A stretch of 64,000 nt of DNA, from contig CM039126.1 of assembly GCA_022036555.1 (NCBI GenBank), positions 34,300,228-34,364,227 of the forward strand, in the 5' to 3' direction. Below, piece after piece: positions 48,489 through 57,954 of this stretch. The position numbers were made by a program, and so were the translations under genes. The notes below the pieces were generated by a model. The model saw only the letters and a program-made list of their open reading frames with translations. It was not told the DNA's origin and did not search any database. How positions within the stretch are numbered: position 1 is the first letter of the stretch; each line of letters begins with the position of its first letter. The stretch comes from Microstegium vimineum. Its lineage: Eukaryota > Streptophyta > Magnoliopsida > Poales > Poaceae.

Positions 48489-49565
48489 AGAGCCACACTT
48501 GAAACAACAACCACCCCTAGAAGATGATGATTTGGGTGCCTCATTGGTTCCCTTGGCCTTGGGTAAAGAGCTCGTGGATCGCACATCTCTACTGCTAGTA
48601 ACCTCCATTGCTGATGTTGGATTGTTAGACTGTGGCCGAGATGGAGTGGTAGAACGCCATGTTCGCTGTTGTTGTTTCTCAATAGTGACTGCCCGTTGAT
48701 ATGCCTCTGAAAGTGTGAAATTCGTATGCAAAGACAACACATCTTGGATTGATTTATGAAGACCACCCACATACCTTGCCACCAATTGGCTTTTCGAATC
48801 ACTTAAGTCATTCCGTGAAACTAATTGGTAGAATTGATCTGTATATTCATCCACACTCATAGTGCCTTGGCGAAGACTTTGGAGCTGCATAAATAATGTT
48901 TCCTCATAATTGAAAGGAAGAAATTCCCGCTGCATCTTTTCCTTCATGGCCAGCCATGTATCAATTTTTGTTTTGCTTCGAACTCGTCGACTCTTCTCTA
49001 GATTCTTCCACCAAACAGAAGCACGCCCCTTTAGTCGCATTGCAACTGCAGGGACACGCTCTTCCTTAGGCACATCTGCATATTCAAATATACGTTCAAC
49101 CTGATCCAACCAATCCACAAAATTTTCAGCAGAGAGCCCTCCTGAAAACTCCGGTAAATTGACTCTAAAACAACGACGCCAGTTGTCTTCACGTCTAGCG
49201 GGAGCTCGACCCCTTTCACGTCGATGCCGAGCAAATGGATTTACTTCAGGACGCCTCAAGTCGCTTTCTGAAGAGCTATTACTGTCATAATCAGCATCTT
49301 CTTCAACCTGGTCTTCTGGCATGTCCCTCCGTCGCCTAGTGTCAGCCAATTGAGCCATCTGAATCTGCATGGCCTCCATTTGCTGTACTAGGGTCTGCAC
49401 CTGACGTCTCAACTCCCGATCTTGATCTCTAATTTTGGCATCGATGTTCCGCAGGTCGCGATGACGACGGGGAGTCTCATCATGAGACTCCTCTCCCTCA
49501 GCATCACCATCTCGAGCATCTCGCTGGGGTGGATGATGACCTCGATTTCTTCGCCCTCCTGGCAT
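48486..49565 (-). pseudogene. Ty3/gypsy gag with TGA inside the zinc knuckle
   Basis: Starting at MPGGRRNRG (49,565), the protein has an Arg-rich N-terminus, a coiled coil (DQDRELRRQVQTLVQQMEAM), an acidic patch, and then the retrotransposon gag domain with FVDWLDQVERIFEYADVP, RLKGRASVWWKNL and EYTDQFYQLVSRNDL. A Ser/Pro-rich linker leads to CFKCGS, the first half of a CCHC zinc knuckle. A TGA at 48,486-48,488 falls exactly in the X4 spacer, and the frame continues DHLQRDC, which supplies the His and last Cys. A longer frame begins inside the LTR (49,640), but I prefer 49,565 because the upstream codons lie across the LTR end and primer site. Confidence 0.85.
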
Positions 49566-49580
49566 GGACTCGAACCTCCG

Positions 49581-49592
49581 TCTCTGAAACCA
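49581..49592 (-). promoter_or_regulatory. Primer-binding site (tRNA-iMet type)
   Basis: On the - strand TGGTTTCAGAGA starts two bases after the 5' LTR end (CTGCATCA-GT). The usual iMet primer site is TGGTATCAGAGC, so two of twelve positions differ. Confidence 0.75.
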
Positions 49593-49594
49593 AC

Positions 49595-49946
49595 TGATGC
49601 AGTGGATTAGAACGAACCAGTAGATCAATACAAGAGGCACACGAACAAGACAGATAAACTAGATGAAATTGTAACTCACAATTCCCTTCTAGTGATCACC
49701 AATGATAGTGAATAATTTTATCATCTCCAAAAAAAACTCCTCCCCTTCCCAAATCTCCTTACATATATAGAGTTGTAGACCACGCAGGGCCATTAAGCTA
49801 TAGACCACACATGGCCATTAAGATAGTAACTGAAAAACTTAGAAACTGATGCACGCAGGCATGCAGGACTTTTTATTGGAAAATAAATACTACAGCTACT
49901 AGACTTCTCGAGGATGATAACTGATATTTGAGTTTATTTGCATGCA
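49595..49946 (-). repeat. 5' LTR of the Ty3/gypsy element
   Basis: On the - strand it starts TGCATGCAAATAAACTC and ends CTGCATCA, followed by the primer site. A TATA-like CTATATATG occurs about 175 bp into it. It is nearly identical to 44,746-45,098. Confidence 0.9.
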
Positions 49947-50124
49947 GAATAATACGCAGTCCTATATATGTGCATGGTGGACCGCACAAACACAATATAG
50001 CTAGTGAGCCGCCGGCCGCACAACCGGAGCCGAGCAACGACCGCATACGTACGTAGCAGGACCACAACGCCGCCGCTGTCAACGTACGTCGTCCATGTCG
50101 TGCGCGAAGGTCCAGATGTGCCAC

Positions 50125-50350
50125 ATAGGCAACGCACGGGATCGCGCGAAGGCCTTCACACGAGAGCATTTGCGATCTGGACGTACGAGAGCATAAACGC
50201 ACGAGAGAACAAAGCACAACAGCTCGCGAAGCTCTGCGATGTGGACGTCACGCTGGTCTGTGCAGACCCCGATGACGGTGCACCACCAGTCGTGTGGGAG
50301 TCCAACCTAGACGTCGTCATCTACAAATATTGCAAGCTGCTGATGGAAAA
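50125..50350 (+). pseudogene. Degraded type I MADS-box (SRF-like) gene fragment
   Basis: The + strand frame 50,004-50,408 contains AQQLAKLCDVDVTLVCADPD and then DGAPPVVWESNLDVVIYKYC, which matches the second half of plant type I MADS domains (EL..LCDV.VALVC..PDGG.P.VW.S). MADS proteins are DNA-binding transcription factors. Upstream in another frame (from about 50,127) GNARDRAKAFTRE resembles the first half of the domain, so the box seems split by a frameshift and extra bases. Nothing of the usual C-terminal region follows, and no second exon is seen. The rest of the 134-codon frame is GC-rich filler. It borders the 5' LTR of the Ty3 element and may be what remains of a host gene in this repeat-rich interval. 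Confidence 0.5.
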
Positions 50351-50408
50351 ACGAGCAAAACACACGTACGAACGCACCTCCGTTATAACACACAGACATA
50401 TTTGCTAG

Positions 50409-51156
50409 TAATAACTTATAATTGAAATTGATGGAGTATTTTCAAAGCCAGACGAGGGACCAGACGACTCGAGGGCGATGTGGATAGAGCTGCCAGATAC
50501 ATATTGACTCTCCTTATCTTAGTATTATATGTTGCACTCGTTGGAGGAGGCCGTCATGGGCACGATGTGCAGCGGCAAGGGCAAGGGTGAGGGAAGGAAG
50601 GAAAACAATACCAGGCTATGCACGAGGTGGGCTGTGAAGGGAGGGGTGGGCCGAACGAAAGAGGGCAAGGCGATGAAAAGAAATAGTGGCTGGGAGTGCC
50701 TTTTGCCTGAACGTGCGGATGCTAGCAGCTGCTTGTTTGTGTATGCACAAGTTAATTTAGGAAAATAATTAGGGAGCGAGAGTGAAGGGTTAATCTAGAA
50801 AATATTTAAGGTTTACTTTGGATTTTAGTTTTAGATCAAATCTAAACAAGAGCAAAGATTCTTCTATTATTTGGAATTTGATCCACTTATTAAACTTAAC
50901 TAATTTCGAATTTTGGAAAGGGTTGTTTTATGAATCCAGGGTGCTCAAAATACCAGGGGGTGGGGGCAGGGGATAAATAACGAGTATATTTAGCTTAAGA
51001 CCAAAAACATGTTTGAAAATAGCTTAAGATTTCAAATCTAATATGTTTCCTAAAAGGTTCTCAAAATATTCATGGGTGTTTCAAAATAAATAGAAATATG
51101 TTTTTGACCACCAACTCCTTCATGATGTAAATCAAAATGTTTCCATAGTTTTTTAC
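50409..51156. other. Intergenic DNA between the MADS remnant and the solo LTR
   Basis: Mixed sequence to about 50,760, then AT-rich. A short frame at 50,529-50,768 has no recognisable domain. Nothing else seen. Confidence 0.45.
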
Positions 51157-51161
51157 CTAAC
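51157..51161. repeat. Target-site duplication CTAAC (left)
   Basis: CTAAC directly precedes TGTTGGCACC, the start of the solo LTR. The same CTAAC follows the LTR end ACCAACA at 63,667-63,671. Confidence 0.85.
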
Positions 51162-51628
51162 TGTTGGCACCAACAATGATACACCTTTACATAACCAAAA
51201 TGCTGCCAACAACCTTAAGATCAAGGACAAAACAATCGCATCGAGAGCATACTTTATTAAATAACAAGTTCCACATGTCCATGAGTATGTGAATGCAGGA
51301 ATGAAGAAATGGAGCAAAGGAGAGCCAGTGGGACCCACATAGGGGGTCGCCCGACCTCCTATAGGGCCCACCAGCTCTCCCCTCTGGCCATGATCCAGGA
51401 GAAGCACTCCAGAGTGAATCTCAACCTTCAGATCACTTTGTGCTTCCTCCCAACGGCTCTCATGCAACTCACATGGATCCATGGGCCCACATCAACAAGA
51501 TCAACGTGACAAACAACTCAGAATGACCAACCCAGCCAGATGACAAGTGGGACCAACATCTAAAAGGTCGAGGTGGGCCAGAGACCCCAAAGGGGGTCGA
51601 CCGACCTCTCACTGGGCCCACAGGACAT

Positions 51629-51634
51629 AGGGGG
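51629..51634. repeat. Target-site duplication AGGGGG (left of nested element)
   Basis: AGGGGG (or the five-base part of it) precedes TGTAGGGTCGAGATG, the end of the - strand LTR fragment. The same six bases follow the far LTR at 62,493-62,498. Copia elements duplicate five bases; the extra matching base may be chance. Confidence 0.75.
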
Positions 51635-51935
51635 TGTAGGGTCGAGATGGCGGACTAGAGGAGGGTGAATAGTATTTTCTAAAAAACTTACGCGCAGCGG
51701 CTAACCGAATCAAATGCGGAATTAAAACTATGGGTCTAGCCAAGACTACACCCCTCTATCTATAACTTTAACACCTAGTAAAAGATCCTAATTGGACTCA
51801 CTAAGATGCAAAGCTAGGAAGCTCACCTAAACAAGTCTAGGTTGCAAGGTCACACAAACCTAAGCAACTAGTACTCTAAGCACACCGGGAGCTCCTACAC
51901 ATACTAGTAAGCAAAGCACAAAGCACCTAAGCTCA
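51635..51935 (-). repeat. LTR fragment (terminal 300 bp) of the nested element
   Basis: It matches the starts of the LTRs at 52,346 and 60,151 in order, with small differences (for example GGCGGACTAGAGGAGGG here against GACGGACTAGAGGGGGG). It stops at GCTCA (51,931-51,935), where gag sequence takes over. Confidence 0.9.
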
Positions 51936-52294
51936 ACATCCTCATGCGCCTCCTCCTTAGGCTCATCATCACCATCATTTGAGACCGTCCCATATTTTTC
52001 AATGAGATAGGACCAAATCTCATGAGGTGTCTTCATGTCAATGATCTCACCAAATACACATCTATCCAAAGCTCGATACAAAATGTTAGTAGCTTGGATT
52101 TTGAGATCTAGGCATTTCTCTTGTGCTTGAGTTAAGTTCTCTTCGTCCCACACATGATAAAAGCCAACATCTACGATCCACCACATTTGAGGGAAAATAA
52201 ACTTAAAATTGCACATCATCCAATTTTTTCATCGTGCAAAGTGAGTGCCATCAAAAGTGTATGGACAATCAACATCTAGCCCATAAGTCGCCAT
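51931..52294 (-). pseudogene. Sirevirus gag fragment, N-terminal part
   Basis: It equals 59,736-60,099 with a few base changes, starting MATYGLDVDCPY on the - strand and running through the gag domain words WWIVDVGFYHVWDE and TPHEIWSYLIEKYG to EEAHEDVE. It breaks off into LTR sequence. One stop (TGA, 52,229-52,231) interrupts residue 21-22 region; the neighbouring codon is CGA here but TGA in the right copy. Not functional. Confidence 0.85.
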
Positions 52295-52331
52295 CCTCTC
52301 GGTTCGGTAAAGACCACAAATGAGAGACCAA

Positions 52332-52343
52332 GCTCTGATACCA
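52332..52343 (-). promoter_or_regulatory. Primer-binding site (tRNA-iMet), central unit
   Basis: On the - strand TGGTATCAGAGC, an exact iMet primer site, begins two bases after the LTR end (CCATACA-CG). Confidence 0.9.
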
Positions 52344-52345
52344 CG

Positions 52346-54693
52346 TGTATGGTCGAGATGACGGACTAGAGGGGGGTGAATAGTCTTTTCTAAAAAACTT
52401 ACGCGCAGCGGCTAATCGAATCAAATGCGGAATTAAAACTATGGGTCTAGCCAAGACTACACCCCTCTATCTATAACTTTAACACCTAGTAAAAGATCCT
52501 AATTGGACTCACTAAGAAGCAAATCTAGGAAGCTCACCTAAACAAGTCTAGGTTGCAAGGTCACACAAACCTAAGCAACTAGTACTCTAAGCACACCGGG
52601 AGCTCCTACACATACTAGTAAGCAAAGCACAAAGCACCTAAGCTCACTAGCAATGCTCTCTAGCAAGACTACACAAGTCAACTAGAGAGCTCAACTTACT
52701 TAGATACACAAACTAAGCAATGTGACTAACAAGGCTACACAAGTCAATTAGCCACGCAAACGCTACTTCTATGCTACACAAGCTAGAAGGTAACTAGGAA
52801 AGATACACAAGCTAAACTAGTTACAAGAACCATAAAGAAACACTAGCACAAGATATGAACAAGTAAATACAAGCTAGTGAATCGGAGAATGCAAACCACC
52901 GAGAAGAGTAGACAAGGTTGACACGGTGATTTTTCTCCCGAGGTTCACTTGGTCGCCACCAAGCTAGTCCCCGTTGTGTCGGCTCACTCACTTGGAGGTT
53001 CACGCGCTAATTGGCATCACACGCCAAACCCGCAATCGGGTGCCGCACAACCAACATAAGATGAGGGCACTCAATGACACTCTCAACTAGAGTTGCTCTT
53101 CGCGATCTCCCGCGGGGCGAGCACAACACCCCTCACAAGCTCTTCTCCGGAGCGCCGCACAATCTTCTTGCGCGCTTCTACGGAGCCACGATCACCAAGC
53201 CATCTAGGAGGTGGCAACCTCCAAGAGTAACAAGCACCACCGGCTTGCAACACGATCACCTAGTGCCGCTCGATGCAAACTCTCAATGCAACACACTAGA
53301 ATCACTATCTCACACAATCGGATGATCACTTATCAAGTGTATGCGAGTTAGAGGGATCCCAAGCACTCCTACACAAGCCACAAAGGCCCAAGGGTGCTCA
53401 ACAACGAGCCGAGGGTAGCCACCAAACATATATATATAGAGAGAAAGAAACTAGCCGTTTTCCCACTCTCTGCGCGCCTCCAGACGCGCCTCCGGACGCT
53501 GTTTTACTGAGGGTCCGGACCAACGCGCATGCGTCCGGACCCTTGCCCGTTTGAATCGAGCCGTTGGCGCGCTTCAGCAGACAGAAAACCACCTCCGGCC
53601 GCTATGAACAGTAGAGGTCTGGACCATTAAACCGAGCGTCAGGACTCTACACAGAGAGCTCCCGAGAGCAGTTTTTATTCCGGACGCTGTCCGGACAGCA
53701 CCTCAGGACGCTAGGTTGCGTCCGGACTTCACAGAGCATCCCGGAGAGTAATTTTTAGACCTCCGGACGCAAGTCCGGACGCTACGGTCCGGACGCTAAA
53801 GTGCGTCCGGACTGCACACTGTGTCCGGACTGCATAGTCCGCAATCAAACGTCCGTATCCCTTAGCTTCGAACTCCGATTTCGATTTCCTGGACTTTTTG
53901 GAAAGCTAACTCATAGGCCTACACATCCCTCAAGTCCATTTGATCCATATCGCAATTAATCAAAGCAGTATTTCATTCCAAGATCCACTCAATTGTTAGG
54001 AGCATACCGAAAAACATTTTTCTTTTCTCCGAGTTGATTCAATTCAACTCCAACACCTTCTCCCCTGTAAATGTGCCAACACCACCAAGTGTACATCACC
54101 ATGTGCATGTGTGTTATCATTTTCAAAGGGTTTTCACTTGCTCAATCCTAATGCATTGCAACGTTAGATTGCTCAAGTGGCACTAGATGATCGATATGCA
54201 AACAAGTTTGTCCCTCTTGATAGTACGGCCATCTATCCTAAACCCGGTCATATACTTCTCTACACACCTATGACCGGTGAAATGAAATGCCCTATGGTTA
54301 TACCTTTGCCTTGCACATTCCATTCCATCTCCTTCTCCAATGTTGATTCAACACATGCACCAACCTATCACCAAATGATATGATCCACTTCATTTCATCA
54401 TGTGACCGTATTGGTTCATCGATCTTGACCTCACATGCTCTTCACCGTTGCGTTGGTCCATCAGCGCCAAGCATCACCCGCTTGTCCTTCACACTTGGAA
54501 CCGGTCCATCAAGCCAAGCCTCATCTTGATCTTCTCCACCTTGGTCACATGACTCCATGTCATGTTTCATGTGCAATTAAGCTCCGTCATCACACAATCA
54601 TATGTGAACTAATCTCCTATGTATATATCACTTAAACACATATTAGTTCACCTAAGTTGTCACTCAATTACCAAAATCACATAGGGACTCTTA
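52346..54693 (-). repeat. Central LTR of the nested Sirevirus-like element
   Basis: About 2.35 kb. On the - strand it starts TAAGAGTCCCTATGTG (the right LTR has TGAAAGTCCATATGTG) and ends CCATACA. A cluster of TCCGGACGC/GCGTCCGGA palindromes occupies 53,480-53,830. It borders a polypurine tract on the right and a primer site on the left, so it serves as 3' LTR of the right unit and 5' LTR of the left one. It differs from the right LTR by scattered substitutions and small indels. Confidence 0.9.
53470..53835. promoter_or_regulatory. Palindrome cluster in the central LTR
   Basis: CCGGACGC, GTCCGGAC and GCGTCCGG words alternate in both orientations, for example GGACGCTGTCCGGACAGC. Sirevirus LTRs are known for such palindromic sets upstream of the TATA region. 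The equivalent cluster in the right LTR is at about 61,275-61,625. Confidence 0.6.
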
Positions 54694-54707
54694 ATCTCCC
54701 CCTTTTT
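54694..54707 (-). promoter_or_regulatory. LTR-proximal polypurine tract
   Basis: On the - strand AAAAAGGGGGAGAT directly precedes the central LTR. It has the same form as the tract at 4,010-4,022 of the other Sirevirus. Confidence 0.85.
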
Positions 54708-57553
54708 GGTAATTGATGACAACTCTACAAAGAGATGGAAAATAAGATCATTTTGGACATTATGCCATTTATCGAACATTTAAGCTCTATACCATGATTT
54801 GGATAAATGCCACAAAGTCCGACTTGGTAGTGTTAGCTCCCCCTACTTGTGTGCTCACAAAGGTTTGAATTAAGCTTTGTACACATGCATGAATAGACAT
54901 TGTGGTAGTGCTAGTACTACTAAGTGATGCTAAGGGATATAGGATAAACCTTTGAAGATACCAAATGTAGTTCCACTTTGAAGTTCATCCTTAGCACCAT
55001 GGTTAGCTAGATACCACAAAAACAACACTAGAAACCCCATGAGATCAACAATAGAAGCAAGGTTTCTAGATACCATGAGTAGGAACAAGGATCTAGCTTA
55101 CCATCCTATGCATGCTAGTTTATCAAGTCATCATTCAAATCCTATAACTAGCATACACCACACAAGCATGCATATAAAGATAAGACTTATGCAATATGCA
55201 AGCAAGCACATGAATATGCACATATCAAATGCAATCAATCAAGTTCATGAGCTTGCTCCCCCTACTTGTGTGCATCACTTAGTCCAAGACTTTGATCCTT
55301 TCAATCTTGTTCCCTTGTCTATGTCCATATCTCTTTCCCTCTTAGTGCATTTCCATCCATATATTCATATCTTTGCACTAATCTCTCCCCCTTTGTCATC
55401 AATTTCCATAAAAGGTATGCTTCTATTGATGCAAAGGTTGCACTAGGGTAGATGGTTGATACTTGTATCTTCTTATTTTTGATGGACACCAACATATATG
55501 TATTGGAATGACTTTTCATGTAAGATCATTGACCATTATCCCGTTGAGTAGGGAAACTCCCCTTTGGTCAAAGCAAATGTCATCCAAATAAGCTTTGCTA
55601 GCAAGTGAACTCTTGATTTGATCACATAAAGTTGAGGATTACTTGTTAACTTGTAGGATATCACTTGTGAGATACCACGTGAACGATATTGCATGAATGA
55701 AGACACATGTGGGCTATCACAAGTATGCTAGAACTAGACATCTTTTGCAAGTACCAATATGAAAGTTGATACTATTTGAAAGATTAGCATAAGTCTAGAT
55801 ACCACTTGTAGGCTGCATCTTGATATCCATTTGCATTGTTGTCTTGTGCTTGAACTAGATTCTTCTTCATGAGCTTCTATATTGGACTTGAACTAGAAAG
55901 AATTGCATAAGCTTTCAAGTCCGGTTTAAACCCTCTCTAAGCTTGTTCACACGCATTGAGCGGTTATCTTATAGAGGTTGTACTTGTCACTTGATTGCAA
56001 TCCAAAATAGATCAAGTACTTGGGTTTACTAGCTCATGAACAAACTCATATACTACCACTAGATCAAACAACTCAATCAAGCTATAGTGGTAGGCTATAA
56101 GTATAAAATTCATTTGATTTTCAATGAATGAGCACTATGGATGACTATATGCACTAAACATGTCCTAAGCAATAATGTATGCATATGTCAAACAATTTCA
56201 CCTTTGCTATGTTGGAGTAGAGGATAGTCAATTTTCATCTCCAATTAGCAATGTGAATTCCCATTAAGAGCATGGTGAAAACCAATGAATACCACTTGGA
56301 ATACCAATCTTCACCCATATGATTTGAGTCCCACTAATGATCAAGTGCACTTTTCTTGTTGTGGTTGACTTACTTCTTTCTTGATCTTTGCTTGCATGAG
56401 AGAATACCAAATGATGTATCACTTGTAGATTTATAAATTGCTCTCTTTTGGGTGTTGCTTGCTTTATTTGATCAATCCTATTGATTTCTTCAACTAAGCA
56501 TCCAAATGACCCCTAGATCACCACTTCCATGTTAGCCTTCCAAGTACCACACATGGTTTCACCTACACAACGGCGGCAAGACCCTACACTTAGGGAGAAG
56601 TGACCTATCTCTAAGAATCATCCTTCATACTCACTTGAAGATAACTTAGTTTGATTGATTCAAATGTTGAACTCCATTTGATGAATGAAAATAAATCCAA
56701 TATGAGTTCAAACCATCTAGTTTAAGTCCTTTTCTTTCTATCCAATGATCTCCAATTACCACTAGAACTTAAACTTTATCTTCTTCTTGAGTTTGATCTT
56801 GATCTTCATCTTGAGTACCAAAAGTGTGTCAAATATATCCCATAATCAAATGACCTTGTACTCATTGCTTGTCATGCTTCTAGCTCAAACCAAAATCAAA
56901 CATAGGTGCCTCAATCACTTGTACACATGATTCCAACATGAGGACCTTTCAATCTAAGTGACTCTAGATCAATCCAATAAATGTCACTTTTCTGACAGAT
57001 TCTGTACTCTTCATAGAATATATCATAAATCCCAAAGTACATATCCAATGATCATGAAATTTGGTGGAGATGTGCTTCACTAAGTTATCTAGCAGACATA
57101 AAAATTTGAGCTTCATTGGACTTCTAGATTGCTACCAGATTTCACATCTTTCCACCTAGGTACATGCTGAAAACTGCTGCGCATGTGTAGACAAGATCCA
57201 CTCCAAAACCAAAGTGTCCCTTATCCAATACTCATGAAATTTTAACAGCAACCAATATCATAAGTGTAGAGCATGAATACCAAATTTCAAACCAATCCAA
57301 ATAGATTTGATCTCTTAAATATGGCTATGATCACAGCTAGCTCAGATTTTGAATATTAACAAGAAATGACAAATTGAGCTATGCTTCTTCAATTTGAATC
57401 AAATTTGAAATCAACTTGTTTGAATACTATCTTATAAGACATATATCCATCAAATACACTTACTAAGATTAGTCTCATCATTATATCCATTCAAATCAAC
57501 TCAAACTTGATCACTAAGCATTTAATCCATTCAAACAACTTGTAGCAAGCAAC

Positions 57554-57603
<50 letters not shown>

Positions 57604-57954
57604 ATATATATATATATATATATCCAATTCAAACAATTCATATGCACTATGTGTATATTCAATTGAAACATCTTATACACACCCAAATAAACTTGATCAA
57701 CAAGAAATATACCTTAGTAGACCATGATCAATTCATTAGCAAGCTTCAACTTGAATATTTGCAAGCCATCAAATAATTTAATCAACCACCACAACTTGAT
57801 TATGCACTTGTATGTTGTAGCACTTGGACTTCATCTTCTTCACTTGGCATTAGGATGAGGATAGCACTAAGCTTCATTACTTGATTCGATCATATGATAG
57901 ACAATATGAAACTCATTGAACCAAGCCTCCCATGCCAATGGTACCTACACACAT
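54708..57954 (-). other. Non-coding internal region of the nested element, with extra polypurine tracts
   Basis: No frame above about 135 codons, and none with a recognisable domain, on either strand. On the - strand AAGTAGGGGGAGC occurs twice in a longer shared word (54,836-54,854 and 55,256-55,274), and ACAAAGGGGGAGAG at 55,383-55,396. These are extra polypurine tracts like those of other Sireviruses. Where pol should follow gag there is none. A TA microsatellite lies at 57,560-57,623. The region is either a deleted pol or the native content of a non-autonomous family. Confidence 0.65.
57560..57623. repeat. (TA)n microsatellite
   Basis: About 64 bp of TA dinucleotides with one C interruption near 57,602. 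Simple repeat inside the nested element. Confidence 0.95.

Larger units (their letters stand above)
44746..49946 (-). mobile_element. Ty3/gypsy LTR retrotransposon, two LTRs, coding region broken
   Basis: Two LTRs of about 352 bp enclose gag, protease, RT, RNase H and integrase in Ty3 order on the - strand. The 5' LTR is on the right. A primer site follows it at 49,581-49,592. Integrase follows RNase H and its C-terminus has the GP.KV...ND.AY..KLP form, without a chromodomain that I can see. The RT and integrase wording resembles CRM-type plant chromoviruses, but I do not assert the clade. The flanking five bases differ (GGTAC on the left, GAATA on the right), so no target-site duplication is visible. 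Confidence 0.9.

Noticed and set aside
49566..49640. Upstream extension of gag into the 5' LTR
   Set aside because: Those codons cross the LTR end and the primer site, so a start at 49,565 is more plausible.
52269..52454. Identical short frames at 52,269-52,454 and 60,074-60,259
   Set aside because: They span the LTR end and primer site of the two units of the same element and are repeated only because the LTRs are.
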